A DNA stretch of 64,000 bases from Wurfbainia villosa (GCA_025175895.1 CM045991.1:77549174-77613173); one strand, 5' to 3'. Counted from the first letter of the stretch, positions 10,862 to 22,537 are shown. The notes: generated by a model not told the origin, from the letters alone. Numbers and translations: made by a program.

Positions 10862-11470
10862 GTCATTACCTAAGGTTTTTACGAAAAGAGTCGGGTCAAC
10901 TACACCCTGGTTAAATCCTTTTGATTTAAGATAAATCGAAAGTCTTTCGTACCAAGCTCGAGGAGCTTGTTTAAGTCCATAGAGGGCTTTCTTTAACCTA
11001 AGGACATGGTCGAGTTTACCTAAACTTTCGAAACCGGGGGGTTGACTAACATAAACCACTTCTTTAATGTATCCATTCAAGAACGTTGATTTCACATCCA
11101 TTTGAAACAACTTAAATCCTTGATGTGCAGCATACGCTAATAGCATTCAAATGGACTCTAATCTAGCTACTGGGGCATAGGTCTCGTCGTAATCTGAACC
11201 TTCGACTTAACAAAACCCTTTAGCGACTAGTCTAGCTTTATTTCTAACTACTTCACCTTTATCATCAAGGTTATTTCTAAACACCCACCTTGTTCCAATG
11301 ATTGTTTTATCTTTCGGTGGTGGTACTAATTCCCATACTTCATTCCTAGTGAATTGAGCTAGCTCTTCTTGCATTGTAATAATCCAATCAAGATCAAGAA
11401 GAGCTTGGTCAATAGTTTTGGGTTCAATTTTAGAAATCAAGGAGATTTGACTAAGGTTTCTGTATAAGGC
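10862..11470 (-). pseudogene. Sirevirus reverse transcriptase N-terminal half
   Basis: The minus strand encodes the start of the copia RT domain: W-I-x-A/T-M-Q-E-E-L, W-E-L-V-P-P, T-R-W-V-F-R-N, then Y-A-P-V-A-R-L-E-S-I, Q-M-D-V-K-S-T-F-L-N-G (first catalytic Asp) and L-K-K-A-L-Y-G-L-K-Q-A-P-R-A-W-Y. Nonsense codons interrupt it near 11205 and 11149. It stops at 10862, where LTR H was inserted, and continues at 8334. The order and spacing match an otherwise normal Sirevirus pol. Confidence 0.88.
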
Positions 11471-11476
11471 TCTAGT

Positions 11477-12985
11477 TCAAACTCCTAGACTTGGATCACC
11501 TATCACTTGGTCGATAGGATGATTCGTTTGCGTCCTAGTTGGATTTGGGTTTGAGTCTACCACTTGGTCAATAGGATGACTCGTTTGAGTTCTAGTTTGG
11601 TTAGAGTCATCTACCACTTGGTCGATAGGCTGACTTGGTTGACTTAGGTTAGGATTACCACTAGACTTGATCTCCGGATCGGAGTTGAGTCTAGTATGAA
11701 TCGGCTCGCTAATTGGGGTTGTCGGGGGTTTTGTAGGTTCGTGCCCTTCATCAAATACTACATTGATAATCTCCTCAACTCTAAGGGTGTCATGATTATA
11801 TACTCTATACGCTCTACTTGTAGTTGAGTATCCTAGAAAGATTTCGGTTGAGGTTTTGGATGTAAATTTCCCTAGGTAATCCTTAGTATTTAGGATATGT
11901 ACCTTACACCCAAATACCCTAAAGTACTTGATATTAGGTATTTTATCACGATAAATCTCGTATGAGGTCTTAAGGTGCCTCTTTACCATAAGGATCCTAT
12001 TTTGGACATAGCATGTCGTACTCACGACTTCCGTCCAAAACCTATCAAGTAGATTATACTCGTTTAACATTGTCCTAGCGGCTTCTTGTAGGGTTCTATT
12101 TTTGCGTTCTACTAGGCCATTTTGTTGTGGAGTTCTAGGGCAAGAGAACTCATGGTGGTATCCATTTAGGTTACAAAATTCTGTAAACCTGTGGTTCTCG
12201 AATTCACCACCATGATCAGTCCTAATTCTTTTGATTTTAATGCTTTGTTGATTTTCTATTAACTTAAATAGGTTGATTAATTGATCGAGGGTATCACTTT
12301 TGTGTTTGATCAATCTAACCCAAGTAAATCTAGAATAGTCATCAATCATGACTAAGCAGAATTTACTCCCATTAAGTGACTTAGCTCCGTGTGAATCAAA
12401 TCGATCCATGTGTAGGAGCTCAAGAACACTTTTGGTTCGTTCTTGATTAATTAGTTGATGTTGTGTTCTAGATTGCTTACCTTGTTGACAAGCATTACAT
12501 ATTTTATTATCCAAGTTATTGAGGTTAGGCAAACCTCTGACTAAGTCACTCTGACTCATCTTGTGGATGAGTCTTGGGTGTGAGTGACCGAGTCGTCGGT
12601 GCCACAACCATGATTCCTCTTGCCGTGTCATAAGACACTTTGTTGAGGAGTTTGTTAAGTTAATAGTGTAAATATTGTTATTTCTGGTTCCCTTAAGGAT
12701 TGTTTTAGAGGTTTCATTTGTATTAATTACGCATTCATTTTCTAGAAATATGACCTTATAGTTATTATCACACAATTGGCTTACACTAAGTAAATTATAT
12801 TGAAAATTTTCTACCAATAAGACATTTTGAATAATAAAGTTAGAGTTGAGCTCAATATCACCTGATCCAATGATTTTGAGCTTGTCGTTGTTTTCAAAGG
12901 CTACTGATCCTTGTCGTTTGAATCGAAGCTTCAAAAACTTAAGTTGATCCCTGGTCATGTGTCGGGAGCAACCACTGTCCAACAT
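11477..12985 (-). pseudogene. Sirevirus protease remnant and integrase
   Basis: The longest open pol segment begins at the protease active-site motif L-D-S-G-C-S-R-H-M (Asp at residue 3). The integrase zinc site follows (H129, H134, C163, C166), then the catalytic triad D194, D257 and E293 in M-D, R-T-D-H-G-G and L-V-E-R-K. The integrase core therefore looks complete in its key residues. The C-terminal tail has three copies of H/Q-P-I-D-Q-V-V/I in units of about 19-20 residues (near 11500-11640). Integrase would insert cDNA in the nucleus. No ATG precedes the frame; it is part of a gag-pol polyprotein whose gag is broken. Confidence 0.88.
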
Positions 12986-13062
12986 CCATTGATCCTACAC
13001 GCAAGGTAGTTGGATCGGATATTGGATTTATTAAAGATTGGTTAAAGATTATTAACCTAAAT

Positions 13063-13119
13063 CATCTCACCCATGTCTACATGATCAAACATGTTAACCC
13101 TATATGTTCTTGTGAGATG
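13063..13119 (-). other. conserved stem-loop, copy between gag and pol
   Basis: CATCTCAC (13063-13070) and GTGAGATG (13112-13119) are perfect inverted arms 41 nt apart. ACATG and CATGT form an inner hairpin in the loop. It lies between the gag C-terminus (13574) and the protease motif (about 12980). The same outer arms occur 3' of pol at 7196-7259, so pol is bracketed by two copies. Confidence 0.7.
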
Positions 13120-13573
13120 ACTTCCAATTTTACTTGATTTAAATTTAATGAATTGAACACTTGTCAACCTTGCGTTAGATTCGGATTTGACCTTAGGCTT
13201 ATCAAGTCACCCTTTCAAGATCATGGCTTCTAGGTCGTGGCAAGGCACAGAGGCCTTCTTTAATCGAAACAACGACCACTTCCTTAGACAAAGCCATTTT
13301 CAAGAAAATAGAGACTTGACTCACCTAAGACCACTTCCTGGTCTAACTAGTCTAGGATACGGTGAGGTAGCTTCAGCTAGTTCCGCTCGGTCAAATACAT
13401 CGAACTAGATACCTTATCTAGCCCAAATACACGAGACTCCGCTTTCCTAGCGTACTATGATCTCGCCGCATTCTGGTACTATGTTATCAACTATTGATGA
13501 GTTATAGTCCTATCTAACCATTCTAAAAAGAAAAATCAAACTAAATAAAGAACCTAAGCATGCAATTTCTAAG
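13120..13573 (-). other. gag-pol junction region without clear coding
   Basis: This stretch lies between the gag C-terminal module and the stem-loop. I see stops in all minus-strand frames examined. A 73-codon plus-strand frame at 13187-13408 is antisense to the element and has no recognisable content. Confidence 0.4.
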
Positions 13574-15202
13574 TTAAAATACAAACTTTGTACTGGCTCC
13601 CCCTGGACCGTTGAATCGGTTCGGTCTCTCCACATAGTGGATTTGGTCCTTGGGAACCCAGTACTGGTTCGATCCTAAGTTTGAAATCAAGGCGGTCTTA
13701 GGGACCCATGCTTGGACATGTTTTTTATGTCGACTTACAATCGACATATACGACTTGTTGGTCGTATTTGAGCTAAACCCTAGTCCGACCTTGTTGTACA
13801 CGACCCTTTGCGATCCAAGTAGGAGGTCAAGTCCTTTGGATCCCAAAGTAAACCTTTCCAACGTGTTCCTAAGATCTTCGATTTGACTCTTCAAGAGTGA
13901 GTTCTCAACTTCGAGCTTTTCAACCCGAGTTGAGTCCTCCTCTCGAACTCGACTAGTCGAAGAGGTTAGGGAGACCTCGTGTTTGAGGAGTTTAACTTCC
14001 TCAACCAGGGTCTCGACCTTGGACTCGGACTTAGCTAATTTTCAAGTTAAAAACTTAATTGTACTATAAAGCATACTAATAAGGGATCGACTTACCTTGA
14101 GTGTATCTTTTGAACCTGATGTGTATCCGTGGCTTGTCTTGAATAGCGCTTCGCAGTCCGACTCGTCTTCGGTTTCTGACTCGTGTTCTGGTTCTGACTC
14201 TGTCTCCAATTCCACTGGTTTAGCCTTGAGGACACGATCATCATCTTCTTCCTCAGATGCTTCTTCCCATGTAGCATTTAGTGCCTTTTTGTGTTTTGGT
14301 GCTTTGCTCTTGAGTTTTGGGCATTCGGACTTGATGTGTCCAAACCTATTGCATTCGTAACATCTAATATTTGAACTTTTAGGCTTACCTTCATTGGGTC
14401 GAGTGATGGTTCATTTTCGGCCCTTGACTATCCTCCAAACTAGGTTGACTAGTTCAGTCTCCATTTCCGAGTCGACCTCCGAATCGGACTCATCCTCTTC
14501 TTCCTTCGGGGGTGGCTTACTTGTGGTTTTCTTCCTCGAACCTGCGAAAAGTGCTATACCCTTCTCGGGTTCTAAGTTAGACTGCTCATGAAGTTCGAAA
14601 TCAAAAAATAACTCATCTAACCTAAGTTTTGAAAGATCCTTGGAGACCTTGTAGGCATCGACCATGGATGCCCACAAGGTAGTCCTCGGAAAAGAGTTAA
14701 GAACATACCTTATAAGGTCGTGGTTTTCGACCTTTTGCCTGATCCCGTGTAGGTTATTGACTATGTCTTGAACGTGAGTGTGAAGTTGCGTCATCGTTTC
14801 GTTTTCATGCATTTTTAGATTATATAATTTATTAAACAAAAGATCATGCTTACATACCTTGGCTTCGTCAGTTCCTTCGTATAGCTCCACTAGCTTTGTC
14901 CAAAGGTCCTTTGCGCTGATGAAGGGGCCAACGCGATTAAGCTCCTCCTTGGACAAGCCGCATTGGAGGATTTGAGTTGCCTTGGAATCGGCTTTGACTT
15001 GTCTTTTTGTCGCATGGGTCCATTAGTCATAATCCAAGGATTCACCCACTTCGTTAGTCGAAAGTGTGAATCCCGTTTGGATTATGATCCATATCTCGAT
15101 TTGAGTTTTAAGAAAGCATTCCATCCGACCCTTCCACTAACGAAAGTCATCTCCATTGTAAAACGGAGGTCGAATGGTGCTAAAATCCTCGAGATGGGCC
15201 AT
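13574..15202 (-). pseudogene. Sirevirus gag, nonsense- and frame-disrupted
   Basis: A minus-strand ATG at 15202-15200 starts M-A-H-L-E-D-F with the R-P-P-F-Y-N-G motif of copia gag. At least two nonsense codons follow in the N-terminal part, where Trp codons are expected. The capsid (UBN2-type) region is open at 14956-14411. A complete CX2CX4HX4C zinc knuckle (C-Y-E-C...G-H...C) lies at about 14318-14375 in another frame. An acidic Ser/Glu-rich tail follows. The C-terminal module at 13894-13574 has a coiled-coil-like segment and two W-V-P-K motifs, as in Sirevirus gag. Gag would form the virus-like particle and bind RNA. Confidence 0.85.
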
Positions 15203-15403
15203 TGATACAAAAGAAACAAGAAAATGAAGATGAGAACCCTAACACCGACACAAACACACGAAATGTACCAAGACTCGCATCTTGGATTAGTAATGCGGGA
15301 GAAAAACTAACCAAATAAAATAAACTCAAAATAAACAGAATAAAAAAGAAAAAAAATCTGTAAAAAGCTAGATCGGTGGTTTCACCAAATCTTAGCACCC
15401 CCT

Positions 15404-15415
15404 GCTCTGATACCA
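15404..15415 (-). other. primer binding site of the Sirevirus
   Basis: TGGTATCAGAGC on the minus strand lies two bases inside the 5' LTR edge at 15418. It is complementary to initiator-Met tRNA. Confidence 0.9.
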
Positions 15416-15417
15416 AT

Positions 15418-15563
15418 TGTTGGATCGAAGCGGATCGCTAGAGGGGGGTGAATAGCGATAGAAATTTTTCTGCACACTTGATTCAGCTCGTGAGATAACG
15501 ATATGAGCTTATCGTTGCTATAATCAAAACTTAGGTTCGACTTAGTTGCCTACTGCACCAACA
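15418..15563 (-). repeat. 5' LTR of the Sirevirus, shortened to 146 bp
   Basis: The minus strand begins TGTTGGTGCAGTAGGC and ends GATCCAACA, so both termini are present. The related solo LTR at 32833-33836 is 1,004 bp. The missing block lies between 'gtgtgcagaaaa' and 'tcgctattcaccccc'. The lost part includes the TATA-box region, so this LTR is probably without promoter activity. Confidence 0.85.
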
Positions 15564-16040
15564 ACAAGTAAATGAGGATTCAGAGATCGAGGAGTGTTCG
15601 ACATCCGAGGAGGAAGAAGAGGTAGAAGAATTTGAGGTTGAAAGGCCATTAATGTCCAAGGAAGAGGAAGAAGTAGAAGGAGCCTCTACCTCTAGGATTC
15701 AGGGAGAGGAGAGAATTTCCACTCTAGAGCATGATCAAGAGGAAGCATCCACCTCCGGTCGAGAAGATAAAGGAGTCCAAAATTCCACCGCCATTGACAT
15801 AGGTAACTCAAGCAATTCAGTTCAAAATAAAATTCATATAATTTGCTTTGAGTGTAGGGAAACCAGACACTATAAGAGCAAGTGCCCAAAGAAGATTAAG
15901 AAGGCTCCACCGGTGCCAAAAGTCAAAGAGACCAGAACCCAAACCATTAAGATCAAGGAGCACATAGTGTGCTCTAAACGCAACTAAAAGGGGCATTATA
16001 GGAGTCAATGCCCTAGGGGGAGAAAGAAGGGCCAAGAAGG
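15564..16040 (+). pseudogene. gag fragment of gag-only element G
   Basis: The plus strand encodes an acidic Glu/Ser-rich stretch, then zinc knuckle C-F-E-C-R-E-T-R-H-Y-K-S-K-C (the usual Gly before His is Arg). A damaged second knuckle follows, with one Cys replaced by Arg and a stop codon. It matches gag of elements C and E. The fragment is cut on the left by the Sirevirus and on the right by copia-A element 1 at 16041. It is the oldest layer visible in the window. The rest of its host element lies outside. Confidence 0.8.
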
Positions 16041-18240
16041 TGTTCGGTTTCCGGCACCGCGGCGAGTATGTGTTAGAATATGTTTCGTAAACATGTGCGC
16101 AGTGGAAGAAATAAAAAGCAATAAATCTAAATTATTACATCACGCACACCACACGCATGCATAGTACAACATGTGTAGACATAATTGTAGTTTCAAATTT
16201 TTCAATAAAAGGAAATTACTCTACGTATACCTGACGTATCACGTGTAGCGGGAAAGGCATCAACCGGAGCGACTCTCACTAGAATCACCTCTATTCGTAT
16301 CCATGCCGAGTATCGTCGGGATGACTTCACAAAGCCACGAACCTCATCTTTGTACGAGTCACTAGCCTCGTGTCGAAGACGATGTGATCGAGAGAAGATC
16401 ACAATCCGAATCAAAATTTGGATTAAAAAATGAGTCCCCAAAACTCGCTTCTCCAGAGAGGTATTCGTCAACCGTTTAACGAATCCTTCGTCCTCCACCT
16501 ATGAGAATTACTGGAGATCGAATCCCCAACAAGGGTGCCACTGTCGGAGCCCGAAACGTCATCCAAATGATGCTCTGACATGAAGGAAACAAGCTGTCCA
16601 GAAAACTGGACAGCTTGGTGGAGGATGTTGCACCGGCCAAAGAGTATGGCCGGCCAACCCTTGGTCACCGGAACCAAGGTGAGTCCAGGAGTGGCCGGCA
16701 GTAGCTGGACGTCGGCAGCAAGGGTGGATGGTGGCAAAAAGCTGGGTGGTGTGGAACCCTTGGGCGGCGGCAAGGAGAAGAGAGGGAGAGGGTGGCTAGG
16801 TTTTCCAACTCCAAAAGTTATCCACGAAAAACCCTTAAGCCATGTTTTTATAGAGAACACATTCACCTAACGGTTATTGGTTCATAACCAAAACCCATTA
16901 ACCTGCTCCAATAACTTAAGTTAAAATAAATCAAACTGCGTTGGTCTATTTTAAGTTAAAAAAAAACGAACCACCTTTTGGTTCATTCGTTTAAAACAAA
17001 CCAAACACCTTTGGTTTATTCTCCACCATTGGATTAGAACCAAACCAATTTTGTTCATCCATCATGTCTTCATAAGACACGACCCATCCATGCTTCCATT
17101 GCAACTGAAACGATTTCATGATCGATCCTTGTTTAGTCCAACCAAACCTAGTTTCTCTCAGTCTGAGAATCTCATTCTCAAGCTCATTTTAAATCCTTCA
17201 GATTATGCTCATTGTGCATGTGACCAAATAGATTCTCGGTTTATTTTGGCCGTCTATAATTAACCATTAATTATAGAATGATCATGAGTGACACCTAGTA
17301 CTACATCATGATCTCCAATTGACTGAAAGATCAATGGTTGATCCAGAACTATTTCTGAAACCCTTCAGCAGCTACAATGAATCGTGCCCCGTTCCCTTCA
17401 CGCATCTTATACCCACTTGGTTCAGGACATGGTCTATAGTGTAAGTCCTCACTAGGTTGACTATGTCACACCTAGCCCAAGTATCATTTCCTCATCCTAT
17501 GGATTCTAGTTATTGCACATGTATCCAAGAGTATCTTACTCTAAACATGTAATGCTTTGGCCAAAGACTTTAGTAACAATCCGACGAGAGGCCATGGGTA
17601 TACATCTCCTCGTAAGGAGTGGTGAATCCTTTATAGGTTATTCAAACACCTTCGATCACTTCGTCTTATGCCCAATCATCCCGGGTCAACATCTCCTCAG
17701 AGATGCTTGCTTAAGATGTCAAAGCATAAGTCTTCATGACCAAGATGACTTGAATACCGCAAGTCGAAGGAACATCGTACTTTAGCTGCAGTAAGAACTT
17801 CATTGACATATCTATATATGCAGAGAACCATATGAAGTTTTATAGCTAGTCACTCCAATGAACTAGTTACCATAACTAGCATCAACGATTAACTCCGGAC
17901 ATCACAATGTCTCCAGCCAGTGAGAATCAGCTGCTTGAATACACTAAGGAGTATACTTCGTGCTAGTCTCGACAGAATTGATGGTGTCCAAATCCATCAA
18001 TTCATCGACCAGGGATAATTCTGATACATCACAATTACACATGTAGAGATACTCACTAGTTGTGATCCAATCACAAATTCTCTCATGCTGTGAATCGTAT
18101 CGTGGGCATTCAGTAAATGAGTTTAAGATCTAATCAAATACATGAAAACATGTATACTCAAATAGTGAATCTTCATTTATCACATAAATGGTTCAAATAT
18201 AAGGCAATTGTCTTAGGACATCTCTCATATATTACTAACA
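16041..18240 (-). repeat. 3' LTR of copia-A element 1 (2,200 bp)
   Basis: Edges are TGTT...AACA, reading TGTTAGTAATATATGAGAG from 18240 on the minus strand. It is co-linear with five other family-A LTRs in the window. A TATA box (CTATAAAAA) lies at 16845-16853 on the minus strand. The adjacent inner sequence on the minus strand, CCAAGTGAGAGTT (about 18241-18253), is the decayed polypurine tract. Confidence 0.9.
16845..16853 (-). promoter_or_regulatory. TATA box of family-A LTR
   Basis: CTATAAAAA is retained here and, as CTATAAAA, at 47117-47124 in element 2. It reads TATCAAA in the solo LTR near 24640. Conservation among copies supports a real U3 promoter. Confidence 0.55.
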
Positions 18241-18254
18241 AACTCTCACTTGGT

Positions 18255-19781
18255 CTAATGACAATCGCTACGGTATTCAATACCATAAGCTCTAACATGA
18301 CCCTCAAACTTACTTTGAGGTAATGCCTTAGTTAAAGGTTCCGCTAAGTTCCTCTTAGTAGGAATCTTCTCGATTTGTATTTCCTTCCTACTTATGATCT
18401 CTTTGATCAAATGATAGCAGCGAAGCACATGTTTGGATCGTTGATGAGACCATATCAAGTTCAGAGATGAACTTCTCGATCCAAACCGCTTCCTTTGCTG
18501 CTTCCAAAGCTGCAATGTATTCTATTTCAGAGGCAGAATCCGCTATAGTGTCTTTGTTTGGAACCTTTTCAACTTATTGCACCTCCATTCTAGGTAAATA
18601 CATAACCAGACTAAGACCTGGAATCATCCTTGTATGTTTGGAAGCTGGCATCCGTATACCCGCGTATCACCATGTCCCCTTCTCCATAGATTAGGAATAC
18701 ATCCTTAGTCCTTCTTAAGTATTTAAGGATTGTCTTAACAGCCGCCCAATGATCCATTCCTGGATCGAACTTGTATCTGCTCATGACACTCAGAGCATAT
18801 GATACATCGGGCCTCGTACATAACATAGCATGCATGATAGATCCTATTGTGGATGCATAGGGAATTTTACTCATGCAAATTCTCTCGTCTTCTTTGCGCG
18901 CACATATAGACTTTGAAAGGTGTATCCCATCCTTGATGGGTAGGAAACCTTTCTTGGATTTCGACATGCTAAACCTCTTTAACACTCGGTCTATATATGT
19001 AGACTGCGAAAGACCAAGCAACTGTTTCGATCTATCTCTATAGATCTTAATCGCGAGGATGTAGGTTACTTCTCCCAGGTCTTTCATGGAGAACGTCTTG
19101 GACAATCAAATTTTAACTGACTATAAGACAGAAACATCATTTCCTATAAGTAATATGTCATCTATATACAATACTAGGAACACAACTGCACTCCCACTAA
19201 CCTTCTTGTACACACAAGGTTCGTCCGGATTTTGTGAGAAATTAAACTTTTTGATTCTCATCAAAATGGATATTCCAGCTCCTGGATGCTTACTTCAGTC
19301 CATATATGGCCGGTCGTAATTTGCATACCTTGATTTTATCAACCGATGTGAAACCCTCAGGCTATAGATCTACGAAGATGTGGTGTCTCAATAGGTCTAG
19401 CTGATGACTCATCACTATGAGTTATTGGCTATGGTGCTTCACCAGGTGTCTCATCAATATCTATTTGAGTCTCTCGAGCCTCCTCAAGCTCAACGACACT
19501 CCCACTGTTTTATTGCAAGAGAAACTCTTTCTCTAGAAACACAGCATGCTTGAAACAAACACCTTTTGTTCCACAGAATGATAGAATTGGTAACCCCTTG
19601 TTTCCTTAGGGTATCCAATAAATAGACATTTATCAGACTTAGCATCCAATTTGTCTGATACAGTCCACTTCACATAAGCAGGACAACCATATATCTTCAA
19701 GTAAGATACATGAGGTTTCTTACTATTCCATATCTCATATGGAGTAGTTGAGACTACCTTGGTTGGCATTCTGTTTAACAA
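18255..19781 (-). pseudogene. copia-A element 1 reverse transcriptase and RNase H
   Basis: The minus strand carries the integrase C-terminal block T-P-Y-E-I-W and S-Y-L-K-I-Y-G-C-P-A-Y at the right. The RT box L-Y-I-D-D-I-L-L lies at about 19150-19175, followed by F-S-M-K-D-L-G-E, R-F-S-M-S and C-T-R-P-D-V-S-Y-A. RNase H remnants to 18255 include R-S-K-H-V-L-R-C-Y-H and N-L-A-E-P-L-T-K. Stops and frameshifts separate all the blocks, and part of the RT N-terminus is missing between 19320 and 19530. It would be the polymerase module of a copia polyprotein. Confidence 0.82.
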
Positions 19782-20862
19782 GTAAACAACTGTCTAAAGT
19801 GCATATCCCCAAAAGGACTTGGGAAGATTCGTATGATTCATCATTGACCTGACCATGTCCAACAAGGTCCGGTTATGCCTCTCAGATACACCATTATGCT
19901 GCGGTGTATATGGTGAAGTCCATTGAGACAATATACAATTGTCTCTTAAACAATCTAAAAACTATTGACTTAAGTATTCACCACCTCGATCCAATCAAAG
20001 TATTTTAATGCTCTTGTCGTGTTGTTTCTCTACTTCATTCTAAATTCTTTGAATCTTTCAAAGGCTTCAGACTTGTGTTTCATCAAGAACACATACCCAA
20101 ACCGTGAGTGATCATCGGTGAAGGTAATGAAGTAGTTATAGCCTCCTAAAGCTTGAGTTAACATAGGTCCACATACATCAGTATGTATTAGACCTAGCAA
20201 CTCTTCCACCCGTTCACCTTTTCCAGTAAAATGTAACTTAGTCATCTTGCCTTTTAAGCATGATTCACATGTATCGTATGAATCCAATTCAAACGATTCT
20301 AGAATTCCAATGGGTGTAATTCTGACATGCGTTTCTTGCTTGCATGGCCAAGATGACAATGCCAGATATAGGAGTCTAATTGATTATCCTTTCGAGCACG
20401 CTTGTTGCTCGCTTCGATATTGAAAATGTCACTGGATACGTCCAACGTATAAATACCATTGCTTAAAGTTCCAGTCCCATAAAGAACGTCATTCAAAGTT
20501 ATGTAACAACAATTGTTACTAAAAGTTAAATGGTACCCATTTCTATTTAAACAAGAAATAGAAATGATGTTCTTTATTAACGAAGAAACATAAAAGCAAT
20601 TGTCCAGTTCTAAGACAAGTCCTGTAGGGAGTTTTAACAAATACATTCCGATGGCGAGTGCAGAAACCTTTGCTCCATTCCCATCACGTAAATTTGACTC
20701 TCCCTTGCCGAGTCTTCTTCTATTTCTTAGTCCATGTATGTCATTACATATATGTGAGCCACACCCAGTATCCAATACCCAAGTATCTGAGGAAATAGAA
20801 TGACAATCAATAACGAAGATATCTGAAGAAGATGGGGCATCTGATGTCTTATTCTTCTTCAC
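19782..20862 (-). pseudogene. copia-A element 1 protease and integrase
   Basis: The protease active-site motif W-V-L-D-T-G-C-G-S-H-I-C is intact near 20770. The integrase zinc site H-x4-H with C-E-S-C follows. The first Asp block H-T-D-V-C-G-P-M, the second D-R-G-G-E-Y and the Glu block G-V-S-E-R-H-N-R are all recognisable. They lie in different frames; the open parts are 20862-20299 and 20359-20030. A stop precedes the second Asp block. Residue identity is good despite the breaks, which suggests moderate age. Confidence 0.82.
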
Positions 20863-21478
20863 GGACTCGATAAATCTTGCAGTTTATTCACCAATGGCCC
20901 TCCTTGCCATAATAATGATGGTAAGTGCCCTTTTGAGCTTGTTCTGCCTTTTTAGCCTTTTTCTTCTTCCCCTTCTATTATTCCTTTGACTTCCTCTTAG
21001 AACCTTTCTTCGAGGAATCAACTAACAGCATCGTCCCCTGCTCATGCTTCTCAGAAGGCTCCACAGTCTTCATCATGTTGAGAAGTACCACAGATGAACC
21101 TTCTTGCATCTCAGTGGTGAAGAGGAGCTTGGAGACTTCGAACCTTTCGAATCTCACTTGCTCATCAAACAACTCATAAAGATGAAAGACTATGGTATGA
21201 GCATCCATATGCTCATGCTACTTCCACAGCTCGGGTACCATCGTGGCTAGCACGATGCAACTCACTTGTTCAAAATCACTCACATGTTTCTAATAAGCCA
21301 ACAATTGGTCCAGAGTTGCGTTATCACTAGGACGGGCGGGAAGAGGCTCTTCGAGGACATACACATGCTTTTCCACCTTGAGAACAATTCTCAAGTTTCT
21401 AAGCCAGTCCAAGAAGTTCAGCCCAGTCAATTTATTTGAATTCAAAATAGAGCACAAATTCAAAGACATCATGATCAA
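20863..21478 (-). pseudogene. copia-A element 1 gag
   Basis: The minus strand begins L-N-L-C-S-I-L-N-S-N-K-L-T-G with D-W-L-R-N-L-R-I-V-L, the usual N-terminus of copia gag. A further open part lies at 21208-20978 (K-L-L-F-T-T-E-M, then a Lys-rich tail). The zinc knuckle before the protease keeps G-K-E-G-H-W, but its first two Cys are changed and a stop follows the Trp. It is non-functional. Confidence 0.75.
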
Positions 21479-22138
21479 GCGATTAATCTAGAAATACAAA
21501 TCGAGCATATATGAGAAAGATGATTTAAAATGCATCAACATACATTCATAAATCCCATTCATTTTTCGAATTTCAAAAACCCCAAAAATCACTTTGGGAG
21601 ATCGTAGGTCCATCTCCGAATGGGCTGATATCTAACATAGATATGAACAACCTTGGAGAGAGTCCAACAAGCCATTCATAGCTACGATGGTAGGTATCAA
21701 ATATACCGACTGCATATCACATATATGCAACTATCACAATGTGCTATCAACTAATTGAATGTTCACACATACATCGGGTTGTTAACTCATTAACAAGTAT
21801 GCATCATATGCATAGTACCCAACTTCACCTCCCTTCACATCGACCTTGGAGAGAATCCAACAAGCCAATGCTCCAGGTTAAAGCCAACCCATTAATCAAG
21901 ACATAGTTTTAATATGGTTAGAGCGCATTCAACCAATTAGCCTGACTTGGAGAGAGTCCAACAACCAAAGCTAACGATTGACCTCTGACTCTTACCAAAT
22001 TAGTATTAAACTATTCCATGGTTTGAACATGTTCGGGTTCGAGCCGGGCTTGGAGAGAGTCCAACAACCCAAACAAGAAACAGAACTCTGGTTCTAACCA
22101 TATTAATGGAAGGTGTAGGCTTTAATATTGTGTAAGGG
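21479..22138 (-). repeat. copia-A leader with four copies of a 20-bp motif
   Basis: Between gag and the Athila insertion the plus strand shows 'cttggagagagtccaacaa' or a close variant near 21652, 21844, 21956 and 22049, about 95-190 bp apart. The same motifs, with small losses, occur in element 2 (52312-52710). This untranslated leader continues at 32112 after the insertion. Confidence 0.7.
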
Positions 22139-22528
22139 TGATGTGAGCAAAACATATAGGGATTTAGGAGTAGTTTTTGCTCACATCTTGTTACATTTTG
22201 TGTTAGTTTCATGCATATGTTACTATATTCTTGCACACATTGCCTATTTTCTAGTTCGGAGGTCTGCTCGTTGTACTTTTGTGTGAACGGTTAGCTTTTC
22301 TGGTGAAAAATATGCGTTTTTGGAGCAAAAGAAAGACTTTCACAACTAGAAGTAGAGTGGGACACGGCCAGGGCATGTGGATTCACACGACCGTGTCCAA
22401 TGGGCAAAGAACAACACTCCAGGGCCACACACGGCCTGGCCATGTGGAAACACATGGCCGTGTGGTGGCCCGGCGGATTTGCGGGACTAGGGCTTTTTCC
22501 AAATTTTGCAGCGGTCCGAGGCGATGTC

Positions 22529-22537
22529 TATATAAGG
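22529..22537 (+). promoter_or_regulatory. TATA box of the Athila LTR
   Basis: TATATAAGG is present here and again at 31163-31171 in the 3' LTR, about 390 bp into the LTR. This is consistent with a U3 promoter. Confidence 0.55.

Larger units (their letters stand above)
6023..15563 (-). mobile_element. Ty1/copia Sirevirus (family B), interrupted and decayed
   Basis: Minus-strand order from the right is: shortened 5' LTR (15563-15418), primer site, gag, protease/integrase, reverse transcriptase, RNase H, 3' region with many polypurine tracts, and 3' LTR (6353 downward). The long gag C-terminal extension, the poly-C tract at the LTR end and the clustered polypurine tracts are Sirevirus hallmarks. 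The 3' LTR is cut at 6023 by the family-A LTR. Reverse transcriptase is split by LTR H at 8335-10861. The 5 bp outside the 5' LTR are ACAAG; the partner duplication is outside the window. Several nonsense codons make it non-autonomous today. Confidence 0.88.
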
